From contig NZ_NEVN01000005.1 in assembly GCF_002261475.1 (NCBI RefSeq), positions 62,001 to 126,000 of the forward strand: 64,000 bases of DNA. Reading direction: 5' to 3'. The notes below the pieces were generated by a model. The model was not told where the DNA came from, made no database searches, and was given only the letters and a program-made list of their open reading frames with translations. The stretch comes from Bordetella genomosp. 5 (GTDB taxonomy: Bacteria; Pseudomonadota; Gammaproteobacteria; Burkholderiales; Burkholderiaceae_B). The position numbers were made by a program, and so were the translations under genes. This document shows, one piece after another, positions 9,158 through 17,762 of this stretch (its first letter is position 1; every line of letters begins with the position of its first letter).

Positions 9158-10078
9158 ATGAGCAAGCACAATCGCAACGCCGAATCACGCCGCCTGGGTG
9201 GCCGCGGTCGTTCCTGGCTGGCGGCCTTGCCGCTGATGCTGGCGCTCGCCGTGCCCGGCGCGGCGCTCACCGTGGCGCCGCCCCCGGCCCACGCCGCCGC
9301 CGACATGAGCAACTGGTGGGTGTACGTGACGAACGATCGCGCGGACGACCTGAAGAAGCTGCTGGCGCAGGGCGCCGATCCCAACACGCGGCATCGCACC
9401 GGCCAGCCCACGATCATGCGCGCGGTCGCCGAAGGCGCCTGGGAGGTGTTCGATGTGCTGGCCGCCGATCGGCGCACCGACCTCAATATCGAAAACCCGG
9501 CAGGCGAGACGCCGCTCATGTATCTGGCCATCGCCGGCGACACCCGGCGTGCCGAGGCGCTGATCGCGCGCGGCGCGCAGGTCAATCGCCTGGGCTGGAC
9601 GCCGCTCGCGTATGCCGCCTCCAAGGGCAACGTCGACACGGCGCGCATGCTGCTGCGCCACAAGGCCATGGTCAATGCGCCGTCGGGCGAGGGCCGCACG
9701 CCGCTCATGATGGCCGCGCTGTCCGGCAATCGCGACATGGTGCAGTTGCTGCTGGATGCGGGCGCCGATCCGACCACGACCGATCAGCAGGGCCGCTCGG
9801 CCGCCGATTGGGCGCTGGCCGGCAAATCCGAAAGCCTGTCGGAAGAGCTCAAGCGCATTGCCGACAAGACATGGAAAGAGCGGGACGCGCAGCGCGCGGC
9901 GGGTGCGAGTCTGCCATCGGCCCCGGCCGCGCCGAGCGCGCCTTCCTTGCCGTCGGCGCCGTCCATGCCGTCCGCGCCCGCGGCGGGCGCTCCCGCTGCG
10001 CCCGCTGCGCCCGCCGCGCCCGCGACCAATGGCTCGGGCGTGCAGGGCGTGCAGGGCGTGAACCTCAACCGCTACTGA
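9158..10078 (+). CDS. exported ankyrin-repeat protein
   Basis: A 306-residue protein with a cleavable signal peptide (about residues 1-47, ending AHA|A) and roughly four to five ankyrin repeats. Repeat signatures include TPLMYLAIAGDTRRAEALIARGA, TPLAYAASKGNVDTARMLLRHKA and TPLMMAALSGNRDMVQLLLDAGAD. The C-terminal 60 residues are Ala/Pro/Ser-rich (repeats of the type LPSAPSMPSAP). A strong ribosome site GAGGAGGGAGC precedes the ATG. Periplasmic location is inferred from the signal peptide. The binding partner is unknown. Confidence 0.88.
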   Translation: MSKHNRNAESRRLGGRGRSWLAALPLMLALAVPGAALTVAPPPAHAAADMSNWWVYVTNDRADDLKKLLAQGADPNTRHRTGQPTIMRAVAEGAWEVFDVLAADRRTDLNIENPAGETPLMYLAIAGDTRRAEALIARGAQVNRLGWTPLAYAASKGNVDTARMLLRHKAMVNAPSGEGRTPLMMAALSGNRDMVQLLLDAGADPTTTDQQGRSAADWALAGKSESLSEELKRIADKTWKERDAQRAAGASLPSAPAAPSAPSLPSAPSMPSAPAAGAPAAPAAPAAPATNGSGVQGVQGVNLNRY

Positions 10079-10193
10079 ACGCGTCGCGGTCGTATCCCCG
10101 GCCTGCGGCACGCGGTGATCGGCCAGGCTTGCCGCCGCGGACGTCTTTCTTCGACCCTCCCGCCGCTCGCGCGCGGCGTCTTCGCACGTGCCC

Positions 10194-11339
10194 ATGATCG
10201 GTGCTGAAGTCCGTGTCACGCTGTCCCTGATCGCGCCCGCGCTGCTGGTGGTGTTCGGTCTGGCGTTTTTCGGCCTCTGGTATGGCTTCCGGCGTCGTGC
10301 CCATCTGCTGCATCTGGCCGCCGCCTGCCTGCTGTTCGCGCTGGGGGCGGCGTCGCAGGTGCTCTACATCCCGCGCGACACGGGCCTCAATGCCGTCGTC
10401 TCCGCGACGCTGTACGCCGTTGCCGCCAGCCTGGTCGCCCAGAGCCTGCTGCTGCGCGCGGGACGACCGCTTCCGTGGCGGGTCTATGCCCTGTTCTGCG
10501 GCGCCCTGGTCGGCGTCCTGGCCTACTTCTTCTATATCGATCGCAATCTGCTCGCCCGCGTATACCTGCTCAACGGCGGGCTGGGCGCGCTGTTCTGCGT
10601 CACCGCGCTGCGCATGCGAGGCGCGCGCAGCCGCCGCAGGATCGATCGCGCGCTGTTCGCCATCGTGCTGGTCTTCGGGCTGCACTTCCTGCCGCGCACG
10701 CTGCTCAGCCTGGGCCGCCGCGCGCCCGAAGGCCCGCTGGCGTTCGCGGACTCGCGCTTCTGGCAGCTCACGCAGCTGTCGCTGGCGGTCTTCAGCGTGG
10801 GCCTGGCCATCGCGCTGCTGGCGGCGGTCGCGGCGGACGCGCTCGACGACGCCCGCCGCGAGGGCGACACCGATTGGCTGACCGGGCTCCTGAACCGCCG
10901 TGGGTTCGACGCGCGGCTCGCACCGGCCCGAGCCGGCGTGCCCGCGCCGGCGACGTGCGCCCTGGTGCTGTGCGACGTGGACGACTTCAAGCGGATCAAC
11001 GACGTCTACGGCCATGACGGCGGCGACGCGGTGCTGAAGGATGTGGCGCGCGCGCTGGAAGGCGCCACACAGCCGGGCGACCTGCTCGGCCGCATCGGCG
11101 GCGAGGAGTTCGCAGTGCTGTTGCCGGGTGCCGGCATCGACGACGCGCTGGCGCGCGCGGAACGTCTGCGCGACGCGGTCGCCCGTCAGGTGCGCACGCC
11201 CGATGGCGCGTCCCCCGTCACGCTCAGCGCCGGCGTGGCCGTGGCCGGGGCGGAGGAGGCCTGGGAGGTCTTGTACCGGCGTGCGGATGCCCAGCTGTAC
11301 GCGGCCAAGCGCGGCGGCAAGAACCGCGTAGCGGCCTGA
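10194..11339 (+). CDS. membrane-bound diguanylate cyclase (GGDEF)
   Basis: About 381 residues: an N-terminal half with about six hydrophobic helices, then a GGDEF domain. The active site is RIGGEEFAVLLPG (GGEEF variant), preceded by DTDWLTGLLNRRGFD and CDVDDFKRINDVYGHDGGD. It should make cyclic di-GMP from two GTP at the inner membrane. The allosteric inhibitory RxxD site normally found just before GGEEF reads QPGD, so product inhibition may be lost. The start is uncertain: GTG 10188 and ATG 10194 are in frame and neither has a strong ribosome site. Confidence 0.88.
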   Translation: MIGAEVRVTLSLIAPALLVVFGLAFFGLWYGFRRRAHLLHLAAACLLFALGAASQVLYIPRDTGLNAVVSATLYAVAASLVAQSLLLRAGRPLPWRVYALFCGALVGVLAYFFYIDRNLLARVYLLNGGLGALFCVTALRMRGARSRRRIDRALFAIVLVFGLHFLPRTLLSLGRRAPEGPLAFADSRFWQLTQLSLAVFSVGLAIALLAAVAADALDDARREGDTDWLTGLLNRRGFDARLAPARAGVPAPATCALVLCDVDDFKRINDVYGHDGGDAVLKDVARALEGATQPGDLLGRIGGEEFAVLLPGAGIDDALARAERLRDAVARQVRTPDGASPVTLSAGVAVAGAEEAWEVLYRRADAQLYAAKRGGKNRVAA

Positions 11340-11678
11340 GCGCGGCCGAATCGGAAGGGGCTCGCGCAGCGGGAGAGGAGCGGGAGGAGGATTGAAACGA
11401 ACGCAGCGGAAGGGCCGTCTCTTGATCTGGACGCGAGTCCGAAGGTGGTCTGACACAGGTCTGGACGCGGCAACGGATGGCGTCGTAGCATGAGCGATCA
11501 CAGGGCGTCCGATGCAGGCGCCGCGCAAGGCCGGGAGGGGCGGGTGGCGAGCGGTGGGCCAGCCCGCGGGACGGGGTAGTCATGTATATGTCCCTATTAA
11601 ATATATTTTTATATTAATAGGGGACGTACTACTTTTATCCGTAAAATGGCGCAAATTCAGTGAGGAGCGTCGCTCAAA
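11340..11678 (+). other. intergenic leader of glutamate dehydrogenase
   Basis: A gap of 339 bp without a convincing gene. The first 235 bp are GC-rich and I see nothing in them. The last 100 bp are strikingly AT-rich for this genome and contain the palindrome listed separately. The ribosome site for gdhA is TGAGGAG at 11660-11666. Confidence 0.6.
11590..11625 (+). promoter_or_regulatory. AT-rich imperfect palindrome upstream of gdhA
   Basis: GTCCCTATTAA (11590-11600) pairs with TTAATAGGGGAC (11614-11625) across an all-A/T centre. It sits 53 bp before the gdhA start. It could be an operator or promoter element, or an RNA hairpin in the leader. No known binding consensus was matched. Confidence 0.5.
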
Positions 11679-12968
11679 ATGTCGCAACAACCCGCCCATC
11701 CTTTGCCTTCGTATCTGGACCCTCAGCATCTCGGCCCCTGGGGCATCTACCTGCAGCAGGTGGATCGCGTCACGCCGTATCTGGGATCGCTGGCCCGCTG
11801 GGTCGAAACCCTTAAGCGCCCCAAGCGTACGCTGATCGTCGACGTGCCCATCGAGCTCGATAACGGCACGGTCGCGCACTACGAAGGCTACCGCGTCCAG
11901 CACAACACCTCGCGCGGTCCCGGCAAGGGCGGTGTGCGTTTCCACCAGGATGTCACGCTCTCCGAAGTGATGGCGCTGGCGGCCTGGATGTCGATCAAGA
12001 ACGCGGCGGTCAACCTGCCGTATGGCGGCGCCAAGGGCGGCGTGCGGCTCGATCCGCGCAACCTCTCCCAATCCGAAATCGAGCGCGTCACGCGCCGCTA
12101 CACCTCGGAAATCGGCGTGATCATCGGACCGTCGAAAGACATTCCCGCGCCCGACGTGAACACCAACGCCCAGACCATGGCCTGGATGATGGACACGTAT
12201 TCGATGAACGAAGGCGCGACCGCGACCGGCGTCGTCACCGGCAAGCCGATCGCGCTGGGCGGCAGCCTGGGCCGTGTCGAAGCGACCGGCCGCGGCGTGT
12301 TCGTGGTGGCCTGCGAAGCCGCGCGCGACCAGGGCGTGCCCGTCGAGGGCGCCCGCGTCGTGGTGCAGGGCTTCGGCAACGTGGGTGGCACCGCCGCCCG
12401 CCTGTTCCATGAAGCCGGCGCCAAGGTCATCGCGGCGCAGGATCACACCGGCACCGTGCACAATGCCAACGGCCTGGACGTGCATCGTCTGCTGGCCCAC
12501 GTTTCGCGCACCGGCGGTGTGGGCGGCTTCGGCGAAGCCGAGGCAATCGATGCCGAGACCTTCTGGCACCTCGAAACCGAATTCCTGATCCCGGCCGCAC
12601 TCGAAGGCCAGATCACCAAGGCCAACGCGTCGCAGGTGCGCGCCAAGATCCTGGTCGAAGGCGCCAACGGCCCGACGACCCCCGAGGCCGACGACATCCT
12701 GCGCGAAAACGGCGTGTACGTCGTGCCCGACGTGCTGGCTAACGCCGGCGGCGTGACCGTCAGCTACTTCGAATGGGTGCAGGATTTCTCGATGTTCTTC
12801 TGGAGCGAAGAAGAGATCAATCAGCGCCTCGAGCGCCTGATGCGCGAAGCCTATTCGTCGGTCGCCCTGGTCGCCCGCGAGCACAACATCACGCTGCGCA
12901 CCGCCGCGTTCGTGGTGGCGTGCACCCGCATCCTGCAGGCGCGCCAGGTGCGCGGTCTGTACCCCTGA
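11679..12968 (+). CDS. gdhA: glutamate dehydrogenase (Glu/Leu/Phe/Val dehydrogenase family)
   Basis: A 429-residue amino-acid dehydrogenase interconverting glutamate with 2-oxoglutarate and ammonia. Motifs include the substrate-binding [10 protein letters not shown] (Lys83), the active-site [12 protein letters not shown] with catalytic Lys119, the nucleotide-binding GFGNVGG and [14 protein letters not shown]. The length fits hexameric NAD-type enzymes of this class. The gene is monocistronic, with an AT-rich palindromic leader and a strong bidirectional terminator behind it. Cofactor choice cannot be stated with certainty. A leucine or valine dehydrogenase is less likely given length and N-terminus. 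Confidence 0.93.
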   Translation: MSQQPAHPLPSYLDPQHLGPWGIYLQQVDRVTPYLGSLARWVETLKRPKRTLIVDVPIELDNGTVAHYEGYRVQHNTSRGPGKGGVRFHQDVTLSEVMALAAWMSIKNAAVNLPYGGAKGGVRLDPRNLSQSEIERVTRRYTSEIGVIIGPSKDIPAPDVNTNAQTMAWMMDTYSMNEGATATGVVTGKPIALGGSLGRVEATGRGVFVVACEAARDQGVPVEGARVVVQGFGNVGGTAARLFHEAGAKVIAAQDHTGTVHNANGLDVHRLLAHVSRTGGVGGFGEAEAIDAETFWHLETEFLIPAALEGQITKANASQVRAKILVEGANGPTTPEADDILRENGVYVVPDVLANAGGVTVSYFEWVQDFSMFFWSEEEINQRLERLMREAYSSVALVAREHNITLRTAAFVVACTRILQARQVRGLYP

Positions 12969-13021
12969 TACACAAGGTCGGAGCGGGCGCCGCGAGGTGC
13001 CCGTGAATGGCAGGAGACAGC

Positions 13022-13051
13022 AAAAAGCCCACGGCTCGCCGTGGGCTTTTT
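13022..13051. terminator. bidirectional intrinsic terminator
   Basis: AAAAAGCCCACGG / CCGTGGGCTTTTT with a CTCG loop: a 13-bp perfect stem with A- and T-tracts on both sides. It serves gdhA on the plus strand and the lipoprotein gene on the minus strand. Confidence 0.95.
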
Positions 13052-13068
13052 GCATGCCGAGGGCCGGG

Positions 13069-13911
13069 TCAACCGCGCGGCAGGAACTCCGGTTTCAGCA
13101 CGCCGCGCAGCTGGTCGTAGGGGATCAGCAGCTCGGGTTCGCCGTGGGAGTAGGGCGCGATCGAATAGGCGTCGTACTTGATGACCATGCCTTTCTCGGT
13201 GAGCGCGTAGTTCTCGCTGGGCTGGAACGGCCACATGCGATCGTAGGCGGCGCGGTCGCGCTTTGCGTCTTCGTTGGTGCCGAGCCAGCGCTGATGGGCG
13301 CTCTTGAGCAGCGCGTCGAACTCGGGTTTGCGGCCCGGGATGAACAGGGCGTCGAGCGGGACCACGCTGTTGGTGGCGACCTGCCAGTTGAGGAAGACCG
13401 TGGCCGGGATGCCGTGCGCGGCGCCGGTGAAGTACTGGGCGGTGTGCAGCTCGACGGCGATCACGCCGGCCTGGACGTCGCGCACCTGGGCCTTGAAATA
13501 CGTGGTGTCGCGGCCCTGCGCGTTGCGCCAGAAATACTGCACGAAGGTCGAGAGCGAGTCGTATTGGCCGCGCAGGTTTTCGTCGACGCCGGTGAGGCTG
13601 GCGAGCACACGGTCGACCAGCTTGGTCAGTTGCGGGATGTCGGGAAACGCGACGCTGTCGATCTCGATGCGTGGGCATTCACCGCTGCACTCGGGCTTGA
13701 CGCCTTTCCATTCGATCCGCTCGGTGCGCAGATTGCCCACCTGCACCGCACGGCCGCCGGCCGGCAAGGCCGCGTTGGCGGAGCCGGCTTGCGCGCCGCC
13801 GGGCGGCAGGCTGATGTCGGCCGGGGGCGAGCTGGCGCAGCCGGCGAGGGCGGCGAGCGCGGTGGCGGCGGCGAGCGTGCGCCATGAGGTCAGGGTAAGC
13901 GTGCCGGGCAT
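13069..13911 (-). CDS. DUF3298/RsiV-like lipoprotein
   Basis: A 280-residue protein with a lipoprotein signal: a hydrophobic stretch ending in LAALAGC, the cysteine being the lipidation site. The C-terminal half resembles the DUF3298 (RsiV-like) domain, with EFDALLKSAHQRWLG and YSIAPYSHGEPELLIPYDQL. The start at 13911 has an AAGGAG ribosome site. An in-frame ATG 45 bp further upstream would displace the signal peptide. Outer- or inner-membrane anchoring in the periplasm is expected. RsiV-type domains can bind lysozyme in Firmicutes, but that should not be assumed here. Confidence 0.8.
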   Translation of the reverse strand: MPGTLTLTSWRTLAAATALAALAGCASSPPADISLPPGGAQAGSANAALPAGGRAVQVGNLRTERIEWKGVKPECSGECPRIEIDSVAFPDIPQLTKLVDRVLASLTGVDENLRGQYDSLSTFVQYFWRNAQGRDTTYFKAQVRDVQAGVIAVELHTAQYFTGAAHGIPATVFLNWQVATNSVVPLDALFIPGRKPEFDALLKSAHQRWLGTNEDAKRDRAAYDRMWPFQPSENYALTEKGMVIKYDAYSIAPYSHGEPELLIPYDQLRGVLKPEFLPRG

Positions 13912-13996
13912 GTAACGACGACTCCTTGCAACAGATGACAGGGCGCTCGCGATCACGCGCGCGCCCTGGGACAGACTCCGCGGGCAGCGGGAAAGT

Positions 13997-14773
13997 TCAG
14001 GGCACGAGGCCGATCCAGTCTTCGGTGGCGAACTTCTCGCGCACCTGCTGCTCGGCCTTGGCCAGGGTGTCCTGCGACAGCGTGGCCGGGGTCACGTGGC
14101 ACATGCCGCTGAAGGTCTGCAGCATGCGTTCGATGATGACGTCGCGGGCCAGACCGGTCTGGCTGCGCAGCGGATCGACGCGCTTCTTGGCGCTGGTGGT
14201 GCCCTTGTCGGAGAGTTTTTCGCGGCCGATGCGCAGCACCTCGACCATCTTGTCGGCGTCGATGTCATACGACATTGTCACGTGGTGCAGCACGGCTTTG
14301 GAGCGGCGCGCCTGCGCGGCGCCGCCGATCTTGCCGCCGTCGGACGTGATGTCGTTGAGCGGCTGGTACCAGGCCTTGATGCCGAGCTCGTGCAGCGCCT
14401 TGATCACCCAGCTGTCGAGGAACTCATACGAGTCTTGGAAGCTCATGCCCTGCACCAGGGCTTCGGGCACCGACAGCGAATACGTGATGGTGTTGCCGGG
14501 TTCGACGAACATCGCGCCGCCGCCGCTCACGCGGCGCACGACTTCGACGCCATGCCGGCGCGCGCCTTCAGGGTCGACCTCATTCTTGAGGGATTGGAAA
14601 CGGCCGATCACCACCGCGGGCGCGGCCCACTCCCAGATCCGCAACGTGGGCGGCCGCAGGCCGGAGCCGACTTCGTCGGTGATGACCGCGTCCAATGCCA
14701 TGTGCAGCATCGGCGTGAGCGGGCCCGGGTGGATCAGTTGCCACTCGTAGTCGTTCCAGGCGGTGTGGCTCAT
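13997..14773 (-). CDS. lipoate-protein ligase A family protein
   Basis: A 258-residue biotin/lipoate A/B ligase-fold protein. It shows VVRRVSGGGAMFVEPGNTITYS (the RRxSGGGxV-type lipoyl-AMP motif) and GGKIGGAAQARRSKAVLHH with the conserved lysine. It lacks the C-terminal accessory domain of E. coli LplA. The next gene, overlapping by 4 bp, encodes a small protein that looks like that domain as a separate polypeptide. It should attach lipoate or octanoate to the E2 or GcvH lipoyl domains. A pure octanoyltransferase (LipM-type) is the alternative. Confidence 0.85.
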   Translation of the reverse strand: MSHTAWNDYEWQLIHPGPLTPMLHMALDAVITDEVGSGLRPPTLRIWEWAAPAVVIGRFQSLKNEVDPEGARRHGVEVVRRVSGGGAMFVEPGNTITYSLSVPEALVQGMSFQDSYEFLDSWVIKALHELGIKAWYQPLNDITSDGGKIGGAAQARRSKAVLHHVTMSYDIDADKMVEVLRIGREKLSDKGTTSAKKRVDPLRSQTGLARDVIIERMLQTFSGMCHVTPATLSQDTLAKAEQQVREKFATEDWIGLVP

Positions 14774-15045
14774 GCGAGCGCCCTCCGCACGACGACGGCG
14801 ACGGCCTCGGCCGAAAAGCCGAACAGCTCGGCGTCGGCGGGCAGGGCGCGCGTGACCGCCGCGGCGATGTCGGCTTCGCTGGCCTGGGCCGGCAGGCCGG
14901 TCAGCGCGTGGTTGATCGCGTCGATCGCCTCGGGCGGTTCGAGAAAGAAATCGCCGGAGAGCCGGACCTCGGCGAGGCGGCCGTCGGCCACCGCCAGATC
15001 CACCACCACCAGCTTGCCGCCGGGGACCTTGTATTCGCCATGCAT
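14770..15045 (-). CDS. separate lipoate-ligase accessory domain (LplB-like)
   Basis: A 91-residue protein starting MHGEYKVPGGKLVVVDLAV, with SGDFFLEPPEAIDAINHALTG further on. This resembles the C-terminal accessory domain of lipoate ligases, which archaeal bipartite enzymes carry as a separate subunit (LplB). The ATG at 15045 has a CAGGAG ribosome site. The stop overlaps the ligase start (ATGA), so the two are made together. It likely completes the adenylation function of the ligase. The assignment rests on motif resemblance and context. Confidence 0.75.
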   Translation of the reverse strand: MHGEYKVPGGKLVVVDLAVADGRLAEVRLSGDFFLEPPEAIDAINHALTGLPAQASEADIAAAVTRALPADAELFGFSAEAVAVVVRRALA

Positions 15046-15128
15046 GGCACGGACTCCTGTTGCTGCACGCCGCGTGAGGCGCCGGAATGAAGGGGCCGCG
15101 CGCAAGCGGCGCGGCCGATAGGCGGATT

Positions 15129-15605
15129 CTACAGTTCCAGCTTCATGCCTTCATGGGTGGCGACGAAGCCGAGCGAGGCGTAGAAGCGCTGGGCATCGGC
15201 GCGGCGCTTGTCGGTGGTCAGCTGCACCAGCCCGCAACCGCGTTCGCGGCACTGCGCGATGGCCCATTCGAACAGGGCGCGGCCCGTGCCGGCGCCGCGT
15301 TCGCTGGCGGCCACGCGCACGCTTTCGATGAGGCCGCGCCACAGGCCCAGCCGCGACAGGCCCGGAATGAAGCTCAGCTGCAGGCAGCCGATCACCTGAC
15401 CGCCGCGCTCGGCGACGGCCAGGAGCTGGTTGGGATCGGCATCGATGGCGCCGAAGGCGCGCTCGTAGGCCGCGTTCGGCGGCATGGCCGGATCTTCGCG
15501 GGTCTGGCCCAGGGTGTCGTCGGCCAGCATGGCGATGATGGCGGGCAGGTCGGCGCGGGTGGCGCGGCGAAACAGCAGGTCGGCTTGGCTCATGCCGGTC
15601 ATCAT
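15129..15605 (-). CDS. GNAT-family N-acetyltransferase
   Basis: About 158 residues with the GNAT fold: FRRATRADLPAIIAML at the N-terminus, VIGCLQLSFIPGLSR, the acetyl-CoA loop RVAASERGAGTGRALFEWA, and the C-terminal RFYASLGFVATHEGMKLEL. I set the start at 15605 because it overlaps the upstream transporter stop as ATGA. Internal ATGs at 15602 and 15593 are equally possible on ribosome-site grounds. Substrate unknown. Co-expression with an EamA exporter suggests detoxification or export of a small amine or amino acid, which is inference only. Confidence 0.85.
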   Translation of the reverse strand: MMTGMSQADLLFRRATRADLPAIIAMLADDTLGQTREDPAMPPNAAYERAFGAIDADPNQLLAVAERGGQVIGCLQLSFIPGLSRLGLWRGLIESVRVAASERGAGTGRALFEWAIAQCRERGCGLVQLTTDKRRADAQRFYASLGFVATHEGMKLEL

Positions 15606-16576
15606 AGCCGCGCCGTCGCGTTGCGGCGAGGTGCGGCCGCCACCGTGGGCGCCGGGCGGGAGGCCAGCGTGACACCGGCGACCGCGGCGAAGATGGCGGC
15701 CACGCCCAGCCACTGCTGCGGATCGAGGCGCTGGCCGAACGCCACGAAATCCACCAGGATCGCCACGGCCGGATAGATGAACGACAGCGCCGCCACCGAG
15801 GTGGTCGGCAGCTTCTGGATCGCGCCGTACATCAGGATGTACATCAGCGTGGTGTGCACGAGGCCGAGCGTCACGAGGTAAGCCCAGGGGCCGGCCGTGA
15901 CGGGCAGGGCGCTCACATCCACGAACGGCGCGAGCGCCACGGCGCCCAGCGTGACCTGCACCAGCGCCAGCAGTTGCGGGCGGATGGCGCGCAGCCGCTT
16001 GACCATCAAGGCCGTGAACGCATAGAGCAGCGCCGCGCCCAGGCCGTACAGCGTGCCCAGCAGCAGCTCGTGCCGTTCGGCCGGCGTGCCGTGCCAGGGC
16101 AGCACCAGCAGCACACCGGCAAAGGCCAGCACGCTCCAGCCGACGCGCTTCCAGCCGGGCCGCTCGCCCAGCACCAGCGCGCCCAGGCCGATCAGCAGAA
16201 AGGGCTGGACGTTGTAGACCGCCGTGGCCAGGGAGATCGACGCGTGGCGGTAGGCGGAGAAGAGCAGCACCCAATTGAGCACCAGCGCGGCGCCGGCGGC
16301 CAGCGCCAGCAGCAGCGTGCGCCGCGTGAAGCCGGTGTCGCGCAGCAGACCGGCGCGCCAGCAGTAGAGCGCCAGGCCGAGCGCGCCGAACACGCAGCGC
16401 AGCCAGACGACGTTCCATGGACTTTGGCCGGACTCGATGACGAAGAGGCCGATGGTGCCCGAGAGGGTCATGGCCCCCGCCATTTGCCACAGACCGCTCT
16501 GGCCCGTGGACGCGGGCGAGCGAGGGGCCGGGGCGGGGCCGCCGGAGGACAGGGAGGGAGAAGAGACGGTGCGCAT
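15602..16576 (-). CDS. EamA/DMT-superfamily transporter
   Basis: A 324-residue inner-membrane protein with about ten hydrophobic helices in two EamA repeats. The first repeat opens with GAMTLSGTIGLFVIESGQSP. The second holds TSVAALSFIYPAVAILVDFVAFGQRL, the usual conserved end of such permeases. It is divergently transcribed from an Lrp/AsnC regulator 113 bp away, a common pairing for amino-acid exporters. It overlaps the downstream GNAT gene by 4 bp. Confidence 0.9.
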   Translation of the reverse strand: MRTVSSPSLSSGGPAPAPRSPASTGQSGLWQMAGAMTLSGTIGLFVIESGQSPWNVVWLRCVFGALGLALYCWRAGLLRDTGFTRRTLLLALAAGAALVLNWVLLFSAYRHASISLATAVYNVQPFLLIGLGALVLGERPGWKRVGWSVLAFAGVLLVLPWHGTPAERHELLLGTLYGLGAALLYAFTALMVKRLRAIRPQLLALVQVTLGAVALAPFVDVSALPVTAGPWAYLVTLGLVHTTLMYILMYGAIQKLPTTSVAALSFIYPAVAILVDFVAFGQRLDPQQWLGVAAIFAAVAGVTLASRPAPTVAAAPRRNATARL

Positions 16577-16653
16577 GGCGCGGCTCCGGAGTGGGATTTG
16601 ATGGAAAAATTATCCCAGGCGGAGAAGCGCAGGAGCAGGCATAATCCTCGTTG

Positions 16654-16666
16654 AATACCGAATATT
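16654..16666. promoter_or_regulatory. possible Lrp/AsnC-type operator
   Basis: A short AT-rich dyad (AATA-CCGAA-TATT) between the divergent regulator and EamA transporter, 24 bp before the regulator start. Position and base composition fit an autoregulatory Lrp-family site, but the dyad is short. Confidence 0.3.
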
Positions 16667-16689
16667 AGCCTTGGTTTTGGAGTTATTTA

Positions 16690-17157
16690 ATGCCTTCCGA
16701 CCTTGAAAACGAAAATCACATTCTCGACGGCATCGATCGCCGTCTGGTGCAGGCCCTGACGGACCACGCGCGCACCTCGGTCGCCGACCTTGCGCGTCAG
16801 GTGGGCATGTCCGCCCCCAGCGTGGCGGACCGGTTGCGCCGCCTCGAGGAGAGCGGCGTGATCCGCCGCTACACGGTCGACATCGACCCGGCGGCGCTCG
16901 GCTATGGCCTGACCGCCATCGTGCGCATCCGCCCGTTGCCGGGGCAGTTGCAACGCGTGGAGCGTCTGATTACGGAGATCGAGTCTTTCATCGAGTGCGA
17001 CAAGGTCACGGGCGACGACTGCTTCGTCGCGCGCCTCGTGCTCCGGTCGATCAGCGAGCTCGACGCCATTCTTGAGCGCGTGACCGAGTTTGCCGAGACC
17101 AACACCGCCATCGTGAAGACCTCGCCCATCGCGCGGCGGCTGCCGCCGCTGCGGTAG
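16690..17157 (+). CDS. Lrp/AsnC-family transcriptional regulator
   Basis: A 155-residue regulator. The N-terminal winged helix-turn-helix reads LDGIDRRLVQALTDHARTSV then VADLARQVGMSAPSVADRLRRLEESGVI. The C-terminal RAM/AsnC effector domain has VTGDDCFVARLVLRSISELD. The GGAG ribosome site lies 7 bp before ATG. It is divergent from the EamA-GNAT operon and probably controls it together with itself. The effector is probably an amino acid, as for the family. Confidence 0.92.
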   Translation: MPSDLENENHILDGIDRRLVQALTDHARTSVADLARQVGMSAPSVADRLRRLEESGVIRRYTVDIDPAALGYGLTAIVRIRPLPGQLQRVERLITEIESFIECDKVTGDDCFVARLVLRSISELDAILERVTEFAETNTAIVKTSPIARRLPPLR

Positions 17158-17176
17158 CGTACGTCGCGCCGTGGGG

Positions 17177-17245
17177 TCGGTGTCGGGCTGGAGGCGCGCC
17201 TCTTACCGTCGGTTCGGTGTCGTGCTGCCGGCGCGCCTCTTACCG
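17177..17245 (+). repeat. two direct 32-bp repeats
   Basis: Copies at 17177-17208 and 17214-17245 share the pattern TCGGTGTCG-GCTG-GGCGCGCCTCTTACCG with four mismatches and a 5-bp spacer. They fill the space between the convergent Lrp-type and glutathione peroxidase genes and have no coding role. Confidence 0.7.
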
Positions 17246-17250
17246 GCGTG

Positions 17251-17748
17251 TCACTCGGGCAGCGGCGTGGCCAGCGCGGCTTCGATATCCGATTTGAGCG
17301 AGGCGGGGGTGTCGGTCGGAGCGTAGCGCTTGAGGACCTGGCCGTCGCGGCCGATCAGGAACTTGGTGAAGTTCCACTTGATGCCTTCGGTGCCGAGCAG
17401 GCCGGGCTTCTGTTCTTTGAGCCAGCGGTAGAGCGGGTGGGCATCGGCGCCGTTCACGTCGATCTTGGCGAACAGCGGAAAGCTGATGCCGTATTGCGTT
17501 TCGCAGAACTGGCGGATGGCGCCCTCGTCGCCGGGTTCTTGGTGGCCGAATTGATTGCACGGGAATCCCAGCACCGCGAAACCGCGATCCTGGTAGGCGC
17601 GATACAGGTCTTCGAGGCCGGTGTATTGCGGCGTGAAGCCGCACTGCGAGGCCACATTGACCACCAGCACGACCTGACCGCGCCAGCGGTCGAGCCCGAC
17701 ATCCTGTCCGGCGAGATCGCGTGCGGTGAATTCATAAAGTGTGGCCAT
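17251..17748 (-). CDS. glutathione peroxidase (Cys type)
   Basis: A 165-residue thiol peroxidase of the GPx family that reduces hydroperoxides, using thioredoxin or glutathione. The catalytic cysteine is Cys36 in NVASQCGFTPQYTGLE, with the downstream signatures LGFPCNQFGHQEPG and IKWNFTKFLIGRDGQV supplying the Gln and Trp of the catalytic tetrad. ATG 17748 gives the standard N-terminus MATLYEFTARDL. The frame stays open upstream through another gene, which is a shadow. Single gene, with a hairpin in front. Confidence 0.93.
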   Translation of the reverse strand: MATLYEFTARDLAGQDVGLDRWRGQVVLVVNVASQCGFTPQYTGLEDLYRAYQDRGFAVLGFPCNQFGHQEPGDEGAIRQFCETQYGISFPLFAKIDVNGADAHPLYRWLKEQKPGLLGTEGIKWNFTKFLIGRDGQVLKRYAPTDTPASLKSDIEAALATPLPE

Positions 17749-17762
17749 GATGCCTCCAGCGT

